Assembly: GCA_905178155.1 (NCBI GenBank)
Contig: CAJINV010000002.1
Coordinates: 8,939,412 to 9,003,411 of the forward strand
DNA from: Amoebophrya sp. A120
Taxonomy: Eukaryota > Sar > Dinophyceae > Syndiniales > Amoebophryaceae
DNA length: 64,000 bases
Direction: 5' to 3'
The position numbers and the translations under genes are program-made. Positions 1-12,284 of the stretch are shown piece after piece; the stretch's first letter is position 1, and every line of letters begins with the position of its first letter. The notes below the pieces were generated by a model. The model saw nothing but the letters and a program-made list of their open reading frames with translations, searched no databases and was not told the origin of the DNA.

Positions 1-235
1 TCTTGCCGTCGCGAGCCCAGAGGTTTTTGTTTTCTTTATCGACCTCTTGAGACGTTTTCATGTCAGCCAAGACATTTACTCTAGCTTTGGTTTTAGAAAT
101 TTTTTCCGGCGACGCACCGTACTGCTTCGACAACTCGTCAACTTTGGCCAGTAACCGCGATACCCGCGCCGCGGACTCGTCCGCGCGGGTGGGCGGTCGA
201 TGAGCTGATTTTTCCGATGAGATTTTCATGCTCAG
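1..235 (-). CDS. Open coding segment at the window edge (exon of the kinase gene or start of the next gene)
   Basis: The minus strand is open across this stretch, from an ATG near 229 down to base 1, and reads as a charged, Lys/Ser/Glu-rich helical peptide (for example ADESAARVSRLLAKVDELSK). It lies just downstream of the kinase gene, whose last exon ends in a donor-like GTAAGT at 310-315. It may therefore be the next kinase exon. An acceptor that keeps the frame was not found, so it could equally be the start of a separate gene. It runs out of the window. I recognise no family. Confidence 0.4.
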   Translation of the reverse strand, partial: MSMKISSEKSAHRPPTRADESAARVSRLLAKVDELSKQYGASPEKISKTKARVNVLADMKTSQEVDKENKNLWARDGK

Positions 236-304
236 ATGTCATTCTACATCACTCTGCACGTACTTAGGAATCTTCACAAACACCCGTCATTAAGAAAAAA
301 ACAG

Positions 305-3300
305 CTAGTACTTACCCTCTCCGCGTGAAGACGCCAATTCCTGCTTTTTTTCTACGCAGCCGTGAAGAGCGTTTCTTTCCGTTTCTCGCCCTCCTGCACC
401 CGCAACATACTGGTCCCGCAAATCGAACACTGAATACTTTTTCGCCGGTTTCAAAGTTTCCGCATCGTCCTCGTAGAAATTCTTGTTTACGTCAGACTTA
501 CTTGATGTCTTATTTTCAACGTTTGATGCAGTTGGTCTTGCTTTCTCGCCGACTGCCTTCCTCGCATCTACTTGTTCTTTAAACGCATGCAGCTCCTGCT
601 TCCGCTGCAAGTACTCGTTTCTGGCCTTGTCGAGGGGGGAAGTCGTTGTATGATCCTTGTCATTGTACACGTTCTGCGCGAAGGCGTCTTGGAAAACACG
701 GTCACTCACATGGTTCCTGTTTAATACGTGGCTCTCCTTGCTGGCATGTAATTCTCTCTTGCGAGCATCCTTTTCCGCATCTACAGCTCTGCCCGGCTGC
801 ATCACAACCTCCAGTGGTGATCGTTTTGGGAGTTCTTTCCGCTTGTTGTTCTCAAACCCTTCGACTTCCCGCGCGGCCTTTTTGTCCTCCTCCCGCAAAC
901 GCAAGGCGATGGCGTCGATTCGCGAGGAAATCGCGACCCCCTGGTCGTCTTTTCTGCTTTGCGGCGGGGGAACTGACTTCGAGGTGGTCTTCGACGATGA
1001 AGAGGAGTCGACAACAACCCGCTCCCGTTGAGAATTAAGAGCTTTCTTGTCGGAATCCGGAGCACCATTTTCATCCCGTATTTGCAACCCTGGTGATCTT
1101 TGTTGTTGCGCTGTAGGTAGAATCTGCTGGTGCTTCTTCTTTTCCACGATCTTCTTGGAAGCGGGAGAAGCTGGGTACTGGGCCTGCTTTCGGTACATTG
1201 CCATCTTGGCGCGAACTTCATTTTCCTTCTCACTGCTCTTCTTCCTCATCTGAAGGTCTGCGTACCGACCAGGCTCGCGGCGGCGCGGCGGGTCTTGCAC
1301 CTGCTCCAGAGCGACGTTGTAATCCCGAGCTAAGAGTAAATTTCTTCGACCGTGGTCGCGATTCAACATTTGGTTCCTTTGTTCCTTCTGATTTGGCTTC
1401 CTCTCGTCCGCTGCGTTGTTCTGCTCCTGCTTCGCGTCTGTACCGGGTAGATCTGTCTTCTCTGGAGGTCCTTTCCGGTGGTCGAATATTTCTTCACTAG
1501 TCTTTTTCACCGGTGTAGATTTGCTGGAACGCACGACGACCCTCTTCACCACACCCGCACGGTCATTCGGATAATGCTCAATCCGTTTGGACGACGCAGG
1601 CCGCTGCTGAGGACGGTGCAAAACCTTTCGCGGAGTGGACCTGCCAGCAGGGTAGTGGTTGCTCTTGACGTTATTGCTTGGCGGTTGTGGCTTGTGGTCG
1701 TGCTGTATTTTTCTTTGCTGTCCGGCGACCGTGGGCTTTTTCTCTACTCGCCCTTGCTCAACCGCATTCATCGCATTCGGAGCGGTCCTCGGATCACTCA
1801 CGTTTTCCTTGTCCAGAACCACAAGCGACGCAGCAGGTGCGGGGGCAGCAGCAGCAGCTACTGCTGCTGCAACTCTGTCCAACTGCTCTCGCCGATGATC
1901 TTCAGCAATCTGCCCGTCCCCGTGCCGCTTCATCTGCTTTTTTGGGTTTAGTATTTCGTCCTGCTGTTCTGGAACCCTTTCTTCAGCGGGAACCACCACC
2001 CCCGCCTGAAGACCCTGTGCTTTCTTCATGCTGTTCTTTTCCGCATCAAGCGCCTGCGCCCGCTTCTTATCTTCCTCCAGCAATGCAAAAATCTGCTTCC
2101 GCAAAATCTGCTTATTCAGCAGGTCCCGCGCTTTCGGGCGTTTCCGCGGGTCTAGTTGCAGACACAGGTCCACTATCAAATGGAAAAATGTCTGGGTCTG
2201 GAAGAATGCAACTTGTGATGCTGCATTTGGATTCCAGAAGAATCTGTATTGCATGAGTACCAAAAGGAATGTAACATTTGCTACGCGGGGGAGAGGGCAT
2301 TTGTCATGCGGAATAGGCACCAAGAAGCTCTCAAAAAATCTGTCATGCTAGAACATGCATCACAGACATCAGGGCTCATGCAAAACGTGCATGACAAGTG
2401 TCAGAATCTTCCAGACCCAGACATTTTTACAGTTGATATCCACCACTTGCTTCAGCTCATCCAGTTTCGCGACATCAAGTTGATGCGAAGATTCGTGTTG
2501 TACAGCCGGGATATTATTTCGTCCAGTTGCACCTGCAGATGAGGACGAAGATGAACTGTTTCCCGGTTTCAACTTTTCGTATTCGCCTTTGAGGATTTTC
2601 AGGACCAAGCCCTTCATGCTTTCGTCGTCAAACGCGTGTTTTAACGTGATCATCTCGTACAAACAGCATCCAATGGCCCATATGTCGGACTTGTAGTCGT
2701 AGGGCTGTGCCTGGCAGATCTCGGGGCTCATGTAGAACGGCGTGCCGATGGCGGTTTTCGCAACGTCAGACGTGTGGGAGAGAACCCGCGCGATGCCGAA
2801 GTCCCCGATTTTCACGTTTTCGAAATTCGGAAGAACTACTGGAGGGTTGTTTTCTGACATCAGTGAAGACATTGCGACTTTGGTCAAAAAGATGTTCTGC
2901 GTCTTCAGATCCCGGTGCAGAATTTTCTGGTCGTGGATGTACTTCACGGCAAGTGCGATTTGCGTGAACCAACGGAGAATCAAACTTGCGGGAAGAAACT
3001 GCTTCAACTTTTTCTGCTTCCGAATCCGAGTGTACAGGTCCCCGTTCGTCGCATAGTCCATGACCAGACACAGAAGCTTCTGCGGGGACGCGGGCCGGTG
3101 ATCATTGTAGTTACCTCGCTCGTTGTCTGGGTTGGTTGTCGTTCCCGCTTTGTCTGCGGAAGTAGATGACCCCGTCAGGAAAGAATCACGATATCTGAGG
3201 AAACATCAATTGAAGAGGCTGCACATTTTCATATTATTTCACACGGTCAGTGTTGCATCACTCCTCCAAGAACAACATACACGTCCTCCTCGAGAATGCT

Positions 3301-3656
3301 GGATCATGATAGCACTTACGACAAAACCATTGTTCTCCTGGGCGTTCTACTTCATGCAGTACGCACAAAAAGATGTAAGCATCGAAAAATGAACACCAAA
3401 CCTACCTGATGATGTACGGATGCCGCAGCCTTCCCAGCACCTGCACCTCGCGATACGTATCATTCTTCTCTTCCTCGGACATTTTGGACAAATCGATCAC
3501 CTTCTGGATGAGCTGCTTCTCCGAGTGCCGGTCCCGCACTAGCCAGCATTTCCCGAAACTTCCCTCGCCCACCAACTTAACTTTCTCGTACCGCGACGAG
3601 CTGTTGGCGCTCCCGGCGGCAACTACCGGGGCCTGCTTGCTTTCAAGGCTCGGCAT
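305..3656 (-). CDS. NEK-type serine/threonine protein kinase with long basic tail
   Basis: Protein kinase, probably of the NIMA-related (NEK) family that acts on microtubules, cilia and mitosis. Exons: 3656-3406, 3194-2439, 2168 to about 316. The ATG at 3656 is followed by the glycine loop GEGSFG (residue ~32), catalytic HRDLK (~177), DFG (~215) and SPE before subdomain IX. The junction across the first intron reads [11 protein letters not shown], as in NEKs. Intron 1 is GT-AG (donor GTAGGT). Intron 2 is an introner at 2174-2438; removing it plus one TSD copy restores [15 protein letters not shown], the end of the kinase domain. There is a small insert between HRDLK and DFG. The remaining ~600 residues are Lys/Arg/Gln-rich, low complexity and probably coiled coil. 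The frame stops at 305, but a donor-like GTAAGT at 310-315 suggests it may splice onward. If it stops there, the protein is about 956 residues. Confidence 0.88.
2169..2443 (-). mobile_element. Introner, family A, in the kinase gene
   Basis: The element is 2174-2438 (265 bp), starting TATCAA and ending TTGATA. Its imperfect TIRs of about 31 bp contain the core AAAAATGTCTGGGTCTGGAA. It is flanked by the 5-bp duplication TCCAC at 2169-2173 and 2439-2443. It forms an intron: removing the element and one TCCAC joins V-V-D to L-C-L in frame. No placement within the duplication gives GT-AG; the options include TG-AG and GT-TA. The inside carries several copies of TTGTCATGC or its complement. A second copy of the family is at 31888-32149. 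Confidence 0.93.
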
Positions 3657-4993
3657 GGCAAATCGTGCCCGATGGGGGCAAGTGTGACTTCCGATAGTAC
3701 AGGAACAGCAGCTTTAACAACGGCAGCTAGTCTCTGTGCAGCCCTGAATGTTTTCTTCTTTTTCTCACCACATTTGCTGCGGCGAACCAAGACCAGGCGG
3801 AGAAAATTCCTACTGCCGAATCATATTTGTTTGAGGTCTGCCATTACCGCAGCAAAAATCTTTGTCTGCGCATTGAAGCGACACCGGACGAAAGACCCAC
3901 CACGCACATTCGCTATATCAACTACGTACACTACTTTGTTTCCCCTGAACTTTTTCTCTCTCGCCTCTTTGGCATAAGCGGTTCCTTTTGGATTCTCTCA
4001 TCCATGCTTGCTCTCATTCGTGGAAAAAAAATCCTCCCCCATCCACTCGCGCCGAAAACACTGAGCTAAGACCTTTCATTCCATCAAAACTCCTCGGCTG
4101 AACTACCCCACCTAGCAAAAAACACAAACAGACACTGATGTTGCTCTACACGGGAAAAGCCGTGCCAAATGTCGCTTGTCGTTTTGTCCATTTTAGTCGT
4201 CCCAAAGTACTTTTATAAACTTTAACTTTTCTCAGTCCTGGGGTGCATGAGCAAACAGCAAGCTGTTGGTCGACTGAGAGGACCGGCGTGTATTCATAAT
4301 ATTATGGGGTTTCTGCTCGGTCTCAACATGATCCCGAGGTCGATACTATCAGAGGCGTCGCCAAAAAGTTCAAGTTGAACTCCTTTTTTTCACTGTCGTG
4401 TATTTCCTTTTCATTGGTGGCCATTATGTTCTCAAGAAAAATTGTCGCTTGCTTCTACTGGGAAGCCGTCAGAGCACCCCAGAATTTGATTGTCCCTTCA
4501 CTGAACGGCCTCGAATTGAAATGGACAAAAATTCGCGTGAATATATTTGCCGTCCAAAACAAGAAAAGACCATTTTTGCCATTGAAAAAGTCTAAGACCC
4601 CTTGCTTGCCGCAAGTGAGGCAAGATATTTGTCAACTGTGTGCGAATGTAGCGCAACACTGCGCCGCAGCACATTCTTCCACAGACCAAAATCTTCCGTA
4701 CGACCTGCACCTCCGAGAGATGACAAGTCTCGCTTCGCATTTGTACTTGTTTTTGCACCGATCAACTGCTGTTCTACTTGATCACAACTACACAGCAAAA
4801 TTTGTTGAGCTTCGAAAGCCACACTCTACTTACCAAGAAATTTGCAACGCAAAATTCTGTCTGCAACTGGCGAAGCAAGCAAATTGATTTCTCCGCGATA
4901 TTTTTTCCACGACCTGTGCAGCGCAACTTAATACTTACTTTTTACAACAGTTATCGCGTTCTTTCGGTCAGTTCGACCTGCGCCAACTATACT
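3657..4993. other. Intergenic region
   Basis: Between the kinase start and the end of the next minus-strand gene. The open frames here are short, lack introns that would join them, and read as unstructured peptides. It presumably holds the kinase promoter and the 3' UTR of the neighbour. I see no repeat or RNA gene. Confidence 0.5.
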
Positions 4994-7914
4994 TTATTTT
5001 TGGTTTCTGAATGTGTCTCGCCACTCCGAGACGGTGAACATTATTTGGTTTCGGACCGCCTCGCTGACATTGGACAACTTCGCGTACTCTGACAGGGTTT
5101 TGCCGATCTTGGAGCTTTGCATCAAGGGCACAGTCATCGTTTTCCGTAACAGGTCGATCTTCGCGAGAGCGTCCTTCTCCTTCACAATCGTAGCATCCTG
5201 GTTATCGATAGCGTCCTGCAGCATTTTCTGGGTTTCCTCTAATGCAGTTTTGTTGTCCGTGGCCTGCAAGTTCGGATCATACTGCCGCGGGTCCACGAAC
5301 CGAGAGCCGGCCGTAGAAGAGGATTTCACATTGCCAGTACTCGCCTGGCTAGAACCATTGGAGTGCTGGCTAGGGTTATTTTTCCGGGCAGGCACAGGAG
5401 CTCCGCGGGACGTAGAGTGGTTGCTCGGAGACTTCAGGTCTGTGTTTTTATTCGCAAAACTACATCAAAAAAACCGGTAAAGCTACCGACGGCCGCTCAA
5501 CGATTCCATTCTGCATGACAGAAATGCAAATCCAATTGTATGCAGCAGTATCTTCCATGAAGATCTCATTGCGAACAACACGGTCGGAGGAGCACGTCCA
5601 ACACTACAATACCAGAGTCCATCCGGGTCGGCGCCAAGCAGCCACCGGTTGCTGTGGTTAACTTCGTGCTCCACTGTGCGGAGAACTTTTTCGCAAAGTT
5701 TTCCCGCATCTTTTTCCCGGTGGCGATGCTTGGGGCACCGAGTTCGTCGAAGGTGATGGATTCCTTGCGAACGCCGAACTTCTGCTGCATCAGCCTTATC
5801 AATTCTTCCTTCTGCGCCAGCACCCGGAGCTTCACGGATAGCTTTTTTTCAAAACTCTTCGACCCCCCTGTGTACCACGCGTCCCACTCCAGTGTGTTGG
5901 TGGAGAACATCTAAAGTAGATTTTCGTGCAGTTACAACATGCAAAAAATCATCTGATGTGTAAAACTACACGATCTGATTTTCATCGTGATCAACATCAT
6001 CTCCTTTTTAGACGCTGAGCGGCAATTCATTTTCATTCGTACAAAATCACATAGTACCCACGTTTTCCACTCCCTAACGGCCTCGAGAGTCAAATTCGAA
6101 TCGCGCTCGTCGCTGCGGCTGGTCTGACTCTCTTCCGCATCTCTGTCCCCACCGTTCATTTTTTTCCGTCGCTTCTTCCCTCCGACATCGCTGCCTGCGC
6201 CCCCCGCCACGGTGGGATTCCGGATAACCTTACAGATAAAAAAATGAAACGTGACGCACGATCGTCAAGACTTTTCGATTGACATTATTACTGGCAACTG
6301 GAACTCCTGCACCGATGATGTCAACAGGCAAAGATTTTTCCCGCTGCACGGAATTTTGCTAGGTGATTCACTTCTACCTCTTCGGCGTAAGTACACTGAA
6401 ATGTCGATGTGAAACCAAAGGTCTTATTCATTTGATACAAAGTCGAAAGCCTCCTGCGCCTCTGCGACGGGTCTGCGCACTCGTTTTGCGGGCAATAAAT
6501 GGTCTAGTGCCATGGTTAAGGGGTTTATCCGCGCAAAACCCGTCTGAGTCAGAGTCAAGCCGGTGAAAGACCGGTACGGAACTTTTCAAAATATTTTGAT
6601 GCATGAAAAAAAAACTCCGAGAACAATCAATCACGGATCATTTCTTCTCTCTTCACCGGTTCGACTCAGACTCGGGCAACATCTTTGTGGGTGGATAGCT
6701 AGCGGATTCGGCTTCGGTCCACCCGTAGCGTTGCTGCTTGCCGCTGCGCCGGCCGCCACCTTTTCCGCAGCGGCTTGCAGCCGTTTCTGTGCCGCAAGGC
6801 GCGCCGCGCCGGTTTGATTGTTGATAAAGCCGACTGTCTGCTGCGGGTTCATCTTCAGGCCTGGCAAAACTCGCCCGTTTACCGTTATTTCCTTGGAAGC
6901 ATTCTTCAACAGGTCACTGGCGCTGACAAAGTATCCACTGCAAAAAAAAAATGTCCTCCACATGCTGAAAAATTCGAATGCCAGCTGCTTCAGAAAGCGT
7001 AAAAGTGACCTTTAAGAATCACCGCCCACAGTAGACTGACTCTGTATTGACTATGCAGATGAAACTTCCGGCAGCCCGATGAGGAGGACAACCGACATGC
7101 TATTTTTGCAGGGCATAGCACATCATTCTCATCAGCGCCCTCCCACTGCCACGTACAAAAGATCGAATTCCCGGGTTTGGTCGACCGCCAGGTAATCTCG
7201 CTGTTGCTGCTGGCTTTGAGGTCCGCGCGCCAACCCGGATGCATTTCCACAGTATCGCCAACTTCGGTGAGCACGTGCAGTTGGGGCACTGAGTTGGTGT
7301 GTGGTTTGACTCCTTCTCCCACAACAAAGAACACGCACAGTGCGTCAAAATGAAAACACGTGATCCAACGTGGACCATCAACATTTGGAGGTTGATATCC
7401 ACCGATCATTTACTAGATCGAATAAAGACAATGACAATTTGTAAATGCCGTTCGAAGTTTTATTGCTTTCTTGCGTAAATCGAGAAAACAGTATCCGAAA
7501 GGTCGTGTTAGAAGTCTTTACGCCTTCAACAAAATTTTCTTCAAAAGTCACAAAACCCAGCAGTATAATACACGTAGCCAATTTCGCCGTGTTTCCGGTG
7601 ACTGTGACCAACCCCAGCTTCTGGTTGCTGTGCAGCCACATTCCTTGCAGGTCCGCGATCGTGAGCTTTTCCAGCCCGGGGCCGCTGTTGGAAGACGAAG
7701 AGTTTTTTGACACATTGGCTGCCCGCGCTGCCATCAGCATGTTGTGCTGCGTGGCACGCCCCGGCTGCTGCAGTACTGCAGGTATCTTATTGGCCCCCAG
7801 GCGCGACGAGGAGGACGAGGATGACGCAGCGACCGCAGGTCGGGCCACGGATACAGCACCTCCTGGTCGTCCTGCCCCCGGGGGGAGCGTGGTAGTTGTA
7901 CTGGAAGCTGCCAT
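4994..7914 (-). CDS. Uncharacterised multi-exon protein with a possible TFIIS-N-like C-terminal domain
   Basis: Seven exons, with the 3' half well supported by phase: 6937-6698, 6520-6439, 6228-6058, 5910-5613 and 5439-4994. Upstream exons lie near 7914-7580 (ATG at 7914, Ser/Ala-rich start, then a beta-rich stretch with MWLHSNQKLGLVTVTGN) and about 7390-7100 (EVGDTVEMHPGWRADLKASS); their inner borders are uncertain. The C-terminal ~70 residues (DLLRKTMTVPLMQSSKIGKT, then VRNQIMFTVSEWRD) resemble the helical TFIIS N-terminal/LEDGF fold found in transcription factors. That is a weak resemblance by eye. Introns at 5440-5612, 6058 and 6438 have GTAT/GTAC donors. The intron at 6521-6697 is an introner. 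The middle is basic with a KKRRKK patch that could be a nuclear signal. A nuclear role is inference. Confidence 0.55.
6521..6697 (-). mobile_element. Introner, family F
   Basis: The element 6526-6697 (172 bp) begins TATCC and ends GGATA. Imperfect TIRs contain CCCG-TCTGAGTC and a GAACCGGTGAA-like block. The flanking 5-mers (GGGTT before, GCTAG after, on the plus strand) do not match, so the duplication has decayed or never formed. Even so, removing the element plus the 5 bases at 6521-6525 joins PNPLA to LTMALDHLL in frame and opens a frame that then splices correctly to the next exon. Confidence 0.7.
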
Positions 7915-10534
7915 TCTCGCAAATGTGCTCCTGCTGTCGCTGGCGATTATAGGAGAAGAAAACGATCAAAAAGTATGGGAGCGTCGCGGACGAGCAGCTG
8001 GGCTTCGAAGTCGGTTGTGTAGGCTGGATTGTTTTGTAGTTCGGGGGCGTGTCGCTCGTGTTTTCTCTTTTCCTCGGGCACCAGCTGTGCACTTCTATTA
8101 CTTGACTGTTCTTAACGTGTTTCGTTGAAAACCTGGTGAATTCGCAGATGTAGTCCGACGCGGTTTTGTATTTCCCTTCACCTTCTTGACTTCTCGCAGC
8201 AGTACACAACACAACGACAACACCGTCGAGCAGGTGCTGATTGTGAAATCAGTCTTTCGACTCAGGCAAGTGTCAAAAAAAAGTGTGCGCCGGGCAGAGT
8301 CGTGAGAGTCTCGACGGAGAAACGCTTCTACTTAGGACTGCTCTTTGCAGGAATTCGACTGTTCGTCTCGTCGTCGTCTAAGTGCTTTAGCTGAGGGTTC
8401 AGGACCAGGAGTATCCGTACGAAAAGGTGTTTAAAGATGGAAAGTTACGGAAACACTATTTGCACTCAGGTACTTTTAGGTGAGCGAAAATTCGGTATGT
8501 TCCTTAGGGCTGAGGCTGACAGACATAAGCGTTAGTTTTCTTGCAGCGGTAGAGCAAGACTAATTAGTGACGCGCGAAGAATTTTGTTCTCTTCGTGGCA
8601 CAAGAGAGATAGTGCCTGAAAAGCGATGACATGCACATAGGCGCGACTACGAATTTTAAATGAGAGAGAGGAAACGTCGTTGTGTTGCAAAAATGAAAAT
8701 TTGAATTTGTTGTACAGTACTGAGACTTCATGAATGACTAGAACTTGCACGGAAACTATCCGTAGAGGTAGAAGACTAATTCATTGCTACAATTAAACTT
8801 TGTTCGAGTACTTTCGAATTTGGATGAAAAAAACTGCAGGACTGCAACAAGGTATTGGTAATGAATCTCATGAATGCTTTGGCATCTATATGCGCCAAGC
8901 GTCTACGTCACACCGCCTCTTTGCAACAAGCTGCTCATCGAAAAAATCATTGAGGCGATCGTCGAGAATTGGCAGAGACAAAATAATCCTGCCAAACTAA
9001 ATCTATGAATCTCATCCGCGCATGCCACAGATGGCGGGTAGCACAGGACTCGTGTGAACGCTACCCGCCCTTGGACAGCGACAGGTGCAAAAAAGTGGGC
9101 TGCAGCCCCTGTTGGTCAAGAAATGAAGCGTACTCTTACTTCTACAAGCTATTACTTAATGGCAGCAACTACAACCGTCTGGCGTGGCTATTGACATGCA
9201 TGATCTCAGTCTCAGATGGAACTGCGTGGGCACACGATAGTGAAGTGTAATGATCGCAGTCGACATACTTACGTGTAGATCATGATGGGTTAGTCTTAGC
9301 CGCTGTATGAACGGTCAAACTGATTGAAGCGAAGTCGCTTCTCTTTTCTTGTTGCGCTTGCGATCATCTACGGAATACAAAACTTAAGCGACCTTTATCT
9401 TCAAGCTGATCAATTGTGTTTTTCCTGCACATAGTACTGTCTGCCAAGGTCGCAAGCGCGGCTTCGTGTCAGACATATCAAAGACAGTGCTCTCGTCTGA
9501 CTTTCAATTCTATTTTTCTCAGTATCAGGCTGCGAGTGACAATAGCACACATGTCCTCATTTCATTCTGGCCTGAATACCATTTCTCGTGATTGGACGAT
9601 TTCTGCTTGATCCCTTCCGGTGCAAGAAATCCAATATCCGTGTGTTCCTACAAGATAGTCTGCCTCGACCTGGATCCTCTGGGCTCCAGATAACGCAATC
9701 GCTTCGTGGGCGTTTCACGGGCTTGGGCAAGGCGCGCGCAACCGATATTTCTTCACAGACCCACACGAGATTCACCATGCGTCGCCACGTCCGCAGAGTC
9801 GAAGAGCAGCCGAGACCAAACAAGGAACAGCAACGAAGAGCGACACCAGACGATCACAAGCAAGACACATGTTTTTGAAGAAGGGCGACGATCGGAAACT
9901 TTTGAAAAACAGGAACAGAAGCAGTAGAACAATGCGCTTTATTCAGCGATGAATAAAGTAGAGGCTCTGCAGGCCCACGCTTGGAATGAAACAGGCCACC
10001 TGCGCTGGCAAGCGTATATTTCTCGTTTCCTTTGTTAATACCTGATTTTCTTTTTCTTCGAAGCTTCTTGTCTAGGTTGACAACTCGATAATTCCTACTT
10101 TCGTCCGTGATCACAGCGTGTTAAACAGGTGCAGCCTCTACAGGTGAAGGCCGTAGATGTTGCAGCACAGGAAAATACAATTTCTCAAAACCTTGTTCAG
10201 AACAAGGCTAGAGGCAAGAATTCTTTTTTTCTAAATGTTACGTGGGGGTGATACAACAGACACAACGTCGCAGGAGGTAGGTACAGCTTTAAAGATCTTT
10301 TGGAAATCTCACGTCGCAGCACAGAATAGGCTAGCGGTAAGAACATCAAGAAGGTACTTATTTGGCAAGTTTTGCTTCGTCGTTTTGCGAAATGCGAGTT
10401 TCCATGCATCTAGTGTAAAGGGGCGCCCACAGCAGATGTTGAGTGGAAGCTGAAGGATGGTACTTCTACAAGGAAGCCGAAAGGAATGAAACACCAGATA
10501 ACCACGCAGTGGAGCGGAATTATCATGCCGTCTT
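7915..10534. other. Long intergenic region without recognisable genes
   Basis: AT-leaning sequence between the ATG at 7914 and the PRA1 stop at 10535. Open frames on both strands are below 100 codons or are shadows, and none shows a conserved motif. I see no tandem repeat, TIR element or tRNA. It should contain the PRA1 3' UTR and the promoter of the 5-8 kb gene. Confidence 0.5.
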
Positions 10535-11474
10535 CTACACTGCTTGTATACTGGTGTCACTCACGCCGAGCTCCTCAGATTCGAGTACCCTGGAGTAATC
10601 CGTGCTTGGTTGGTGTACTACAGCATGAACAACATTCGACGCCGCTCCAAGTCCGATCAGCATAAAGATAAAACTGCCCAAAAGCACGATGAGCACCAAA
10701 ACGGAAAGCCCCGACATTCCAGCCATACCTGGTGGTTTTTTCTTCTTGATGTGAACAAGGCCGAGTGAGATGCAATAGAGGAGGCCCGCTGGGAAGCAGA
10801 AGTTCGCATCGTAGTCAAGAAGTCAAAAAAAAACATTGTATGTTCTATACGGTGTTGCGGCGTCAGCTCCACACCGCCGATCACAGTTCTCCATTCCGGA
10901 TTTGCGTTTTTATTGAGGAAAAACGCCCACGCACCGCCGAGCTGTTTTTGATAGAAAGATGTTTTTCTCCGGTCATTTTTCTCATTGCAGAATTTTTGCT
11001 TTTCTTGTGTGCATTCGCGAACCACACAAAACATCAAGATACGCATATCTATGAAATTAATCTCAATACTGCCAAGATGCACAGCAGGCTTGTTGGGTTC
11101 ATGAGCAGACCGAACCCTAGTATTCCCGCGTCCACAACGGCGTAGTTCCAACGGAAGTAGCTCAGATTTTTCGTCACTTGCATCACGTTCAGGCCCGTGG
11201 GCTTCGCCACCGCGCAAAATTCGCCCAGCCATGGTCGGATCACGATTCGGCTGTTCATCGCGCTCTGCAAAGCCGTGGAGCCCGAGGAGGAAGCCGTACT
11301 AGCGGAATCCATCACGCCCTGAGGGATGGCGGATTTTACCGACTCAAAGAACGTGTTCAGAGAGGGATGCAGCTGCGGTCTCCCAACCATCTCCTGCATC
11401 TCAATCTCGTTGTTCGCATTCACACCGCCGGACGAAGGGCCCGAGGCATACAGCTGGTTCGGAACGACGCTCAT
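10535..11474 (-). CDS. PRA1 family (prenylated Rab acceptor) membrane protein
   Basis: Small membrane protein of the PRA1/YIP3 family, which interacts with prenylated Rab GTPases and works in ER-Golgi vesicle traffic. Three exons with GT-AG introns: 11474-11070, 10941-10851, 10788-10535; the total of 750 bp gives 249 residues. Donors are GTATTG and GTATAG. Residues ~80-125 hold the family signature (RPWLGEF, then KNLSYFRWNYAVV), followed by the first hydrophobic hairpin (GILGFGLLMNPTSLLCILAL). A spacer with WRTVIGGVEL precedes the second hairpin (GLLYCISLGLVHI and SVLVLIVLLGSFIFMLIGLG). The tail ends in VHAVVHQPSTDYS, like the ALHA/HA.FR end of the family. Phases at both introns agree and the length is normal for PRA1. 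Confidence 0.9.
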
Positions 11475-12284
11475 TTTTCCTTGCTTTATTTTCCAGCTTT
11501 TGGCAAGAATGCCAGTTCTTCTTCTTGTTCTTCCAGGGGGGTACGTCCGGCGTACTAAACCTGCTTGATCTACGAGGTGCTATAGCCAAAAGAAGAGAAA
11601 CTATGAAGCAAATGCGACTACGGGAGCTGCTTCTAGGGTTCTTTCGGACTGCGTCAATAACAGCGTGGTAGCTGCAAACAAGACGTATTTGATAAAGATG
11701 CAGCTAAAAGTCAAACCATCGAGCTGAGCTCTACTTTCTCTGTGACTACCTTTCTCTCAGCGTCGTTGGCAAGAACGCCAATGCACTTCCTTAGCCTCAG
11801 TGTCACGAGTTGGAGTTCGATCACGCTATGCAGCGTCACCCGAGGAGCGGCACGACGAACACTCGAGCTACACAAGTTCCTGCTTACACGAAGTCGATAA
11901 CCTTCGCGACACCGTCGTTCGTTGTTGTATTTGGTTTCCCCTATCAACTCAAATTCTACATGTTTTTCTCCTTTCTGTTAAAGAGAGACCGATCTTCATC
12001 TTGGATACATCATGTACATCATTTTTCTAGAAATCTCGTGTCGAAAAAGAAACTCAATTTATGCACAACAAACGAATCTCGATACTGTAATTGTTGAAGT
12101 TGAAGTGGAAGTTGAAGATAGTTCGATTCTACAAAAACATCTACAAGCTCTGGGTCGTGACCCTGCTCATGAACAGAACTAACATAGTTTTGCCATCAAT
12201 TTCAATGAGTCTGTACCAGTACAAGCACTGGCCGAGTTCATCTTTGCCGGAGCCGATTCACCACATTTACAACATTCGCCGGCT
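11475..12284. other. Intergenic region
   Basis: AT-rich spacer between the receptor stop at 12285 and the PRA1 start. No convincing open frame, repeat or RNA gene was seen. Confidence 0.5.

Noticed and set aside
5440-5612. Possible decayed introner in the 5-8 kb gene
   Set aside because: It contains a GCATGACA word but has no inverted ends or flanking duplication, and it fits a normal GT-AG intron (GTATTG...CAG).
7370-7600. Introner in the intron near 7.4-7.6 kb, from a TATCC word at 7396
   Set aside because: No inverse partner or target duplication was found at the other side, and the exon borders are unclear.
9557-9878. Overlapping open frames on both strands near 9.6-9.9 kb
   Set aside because: Both strands are open over the same bases and neither shows domain features or splice context.
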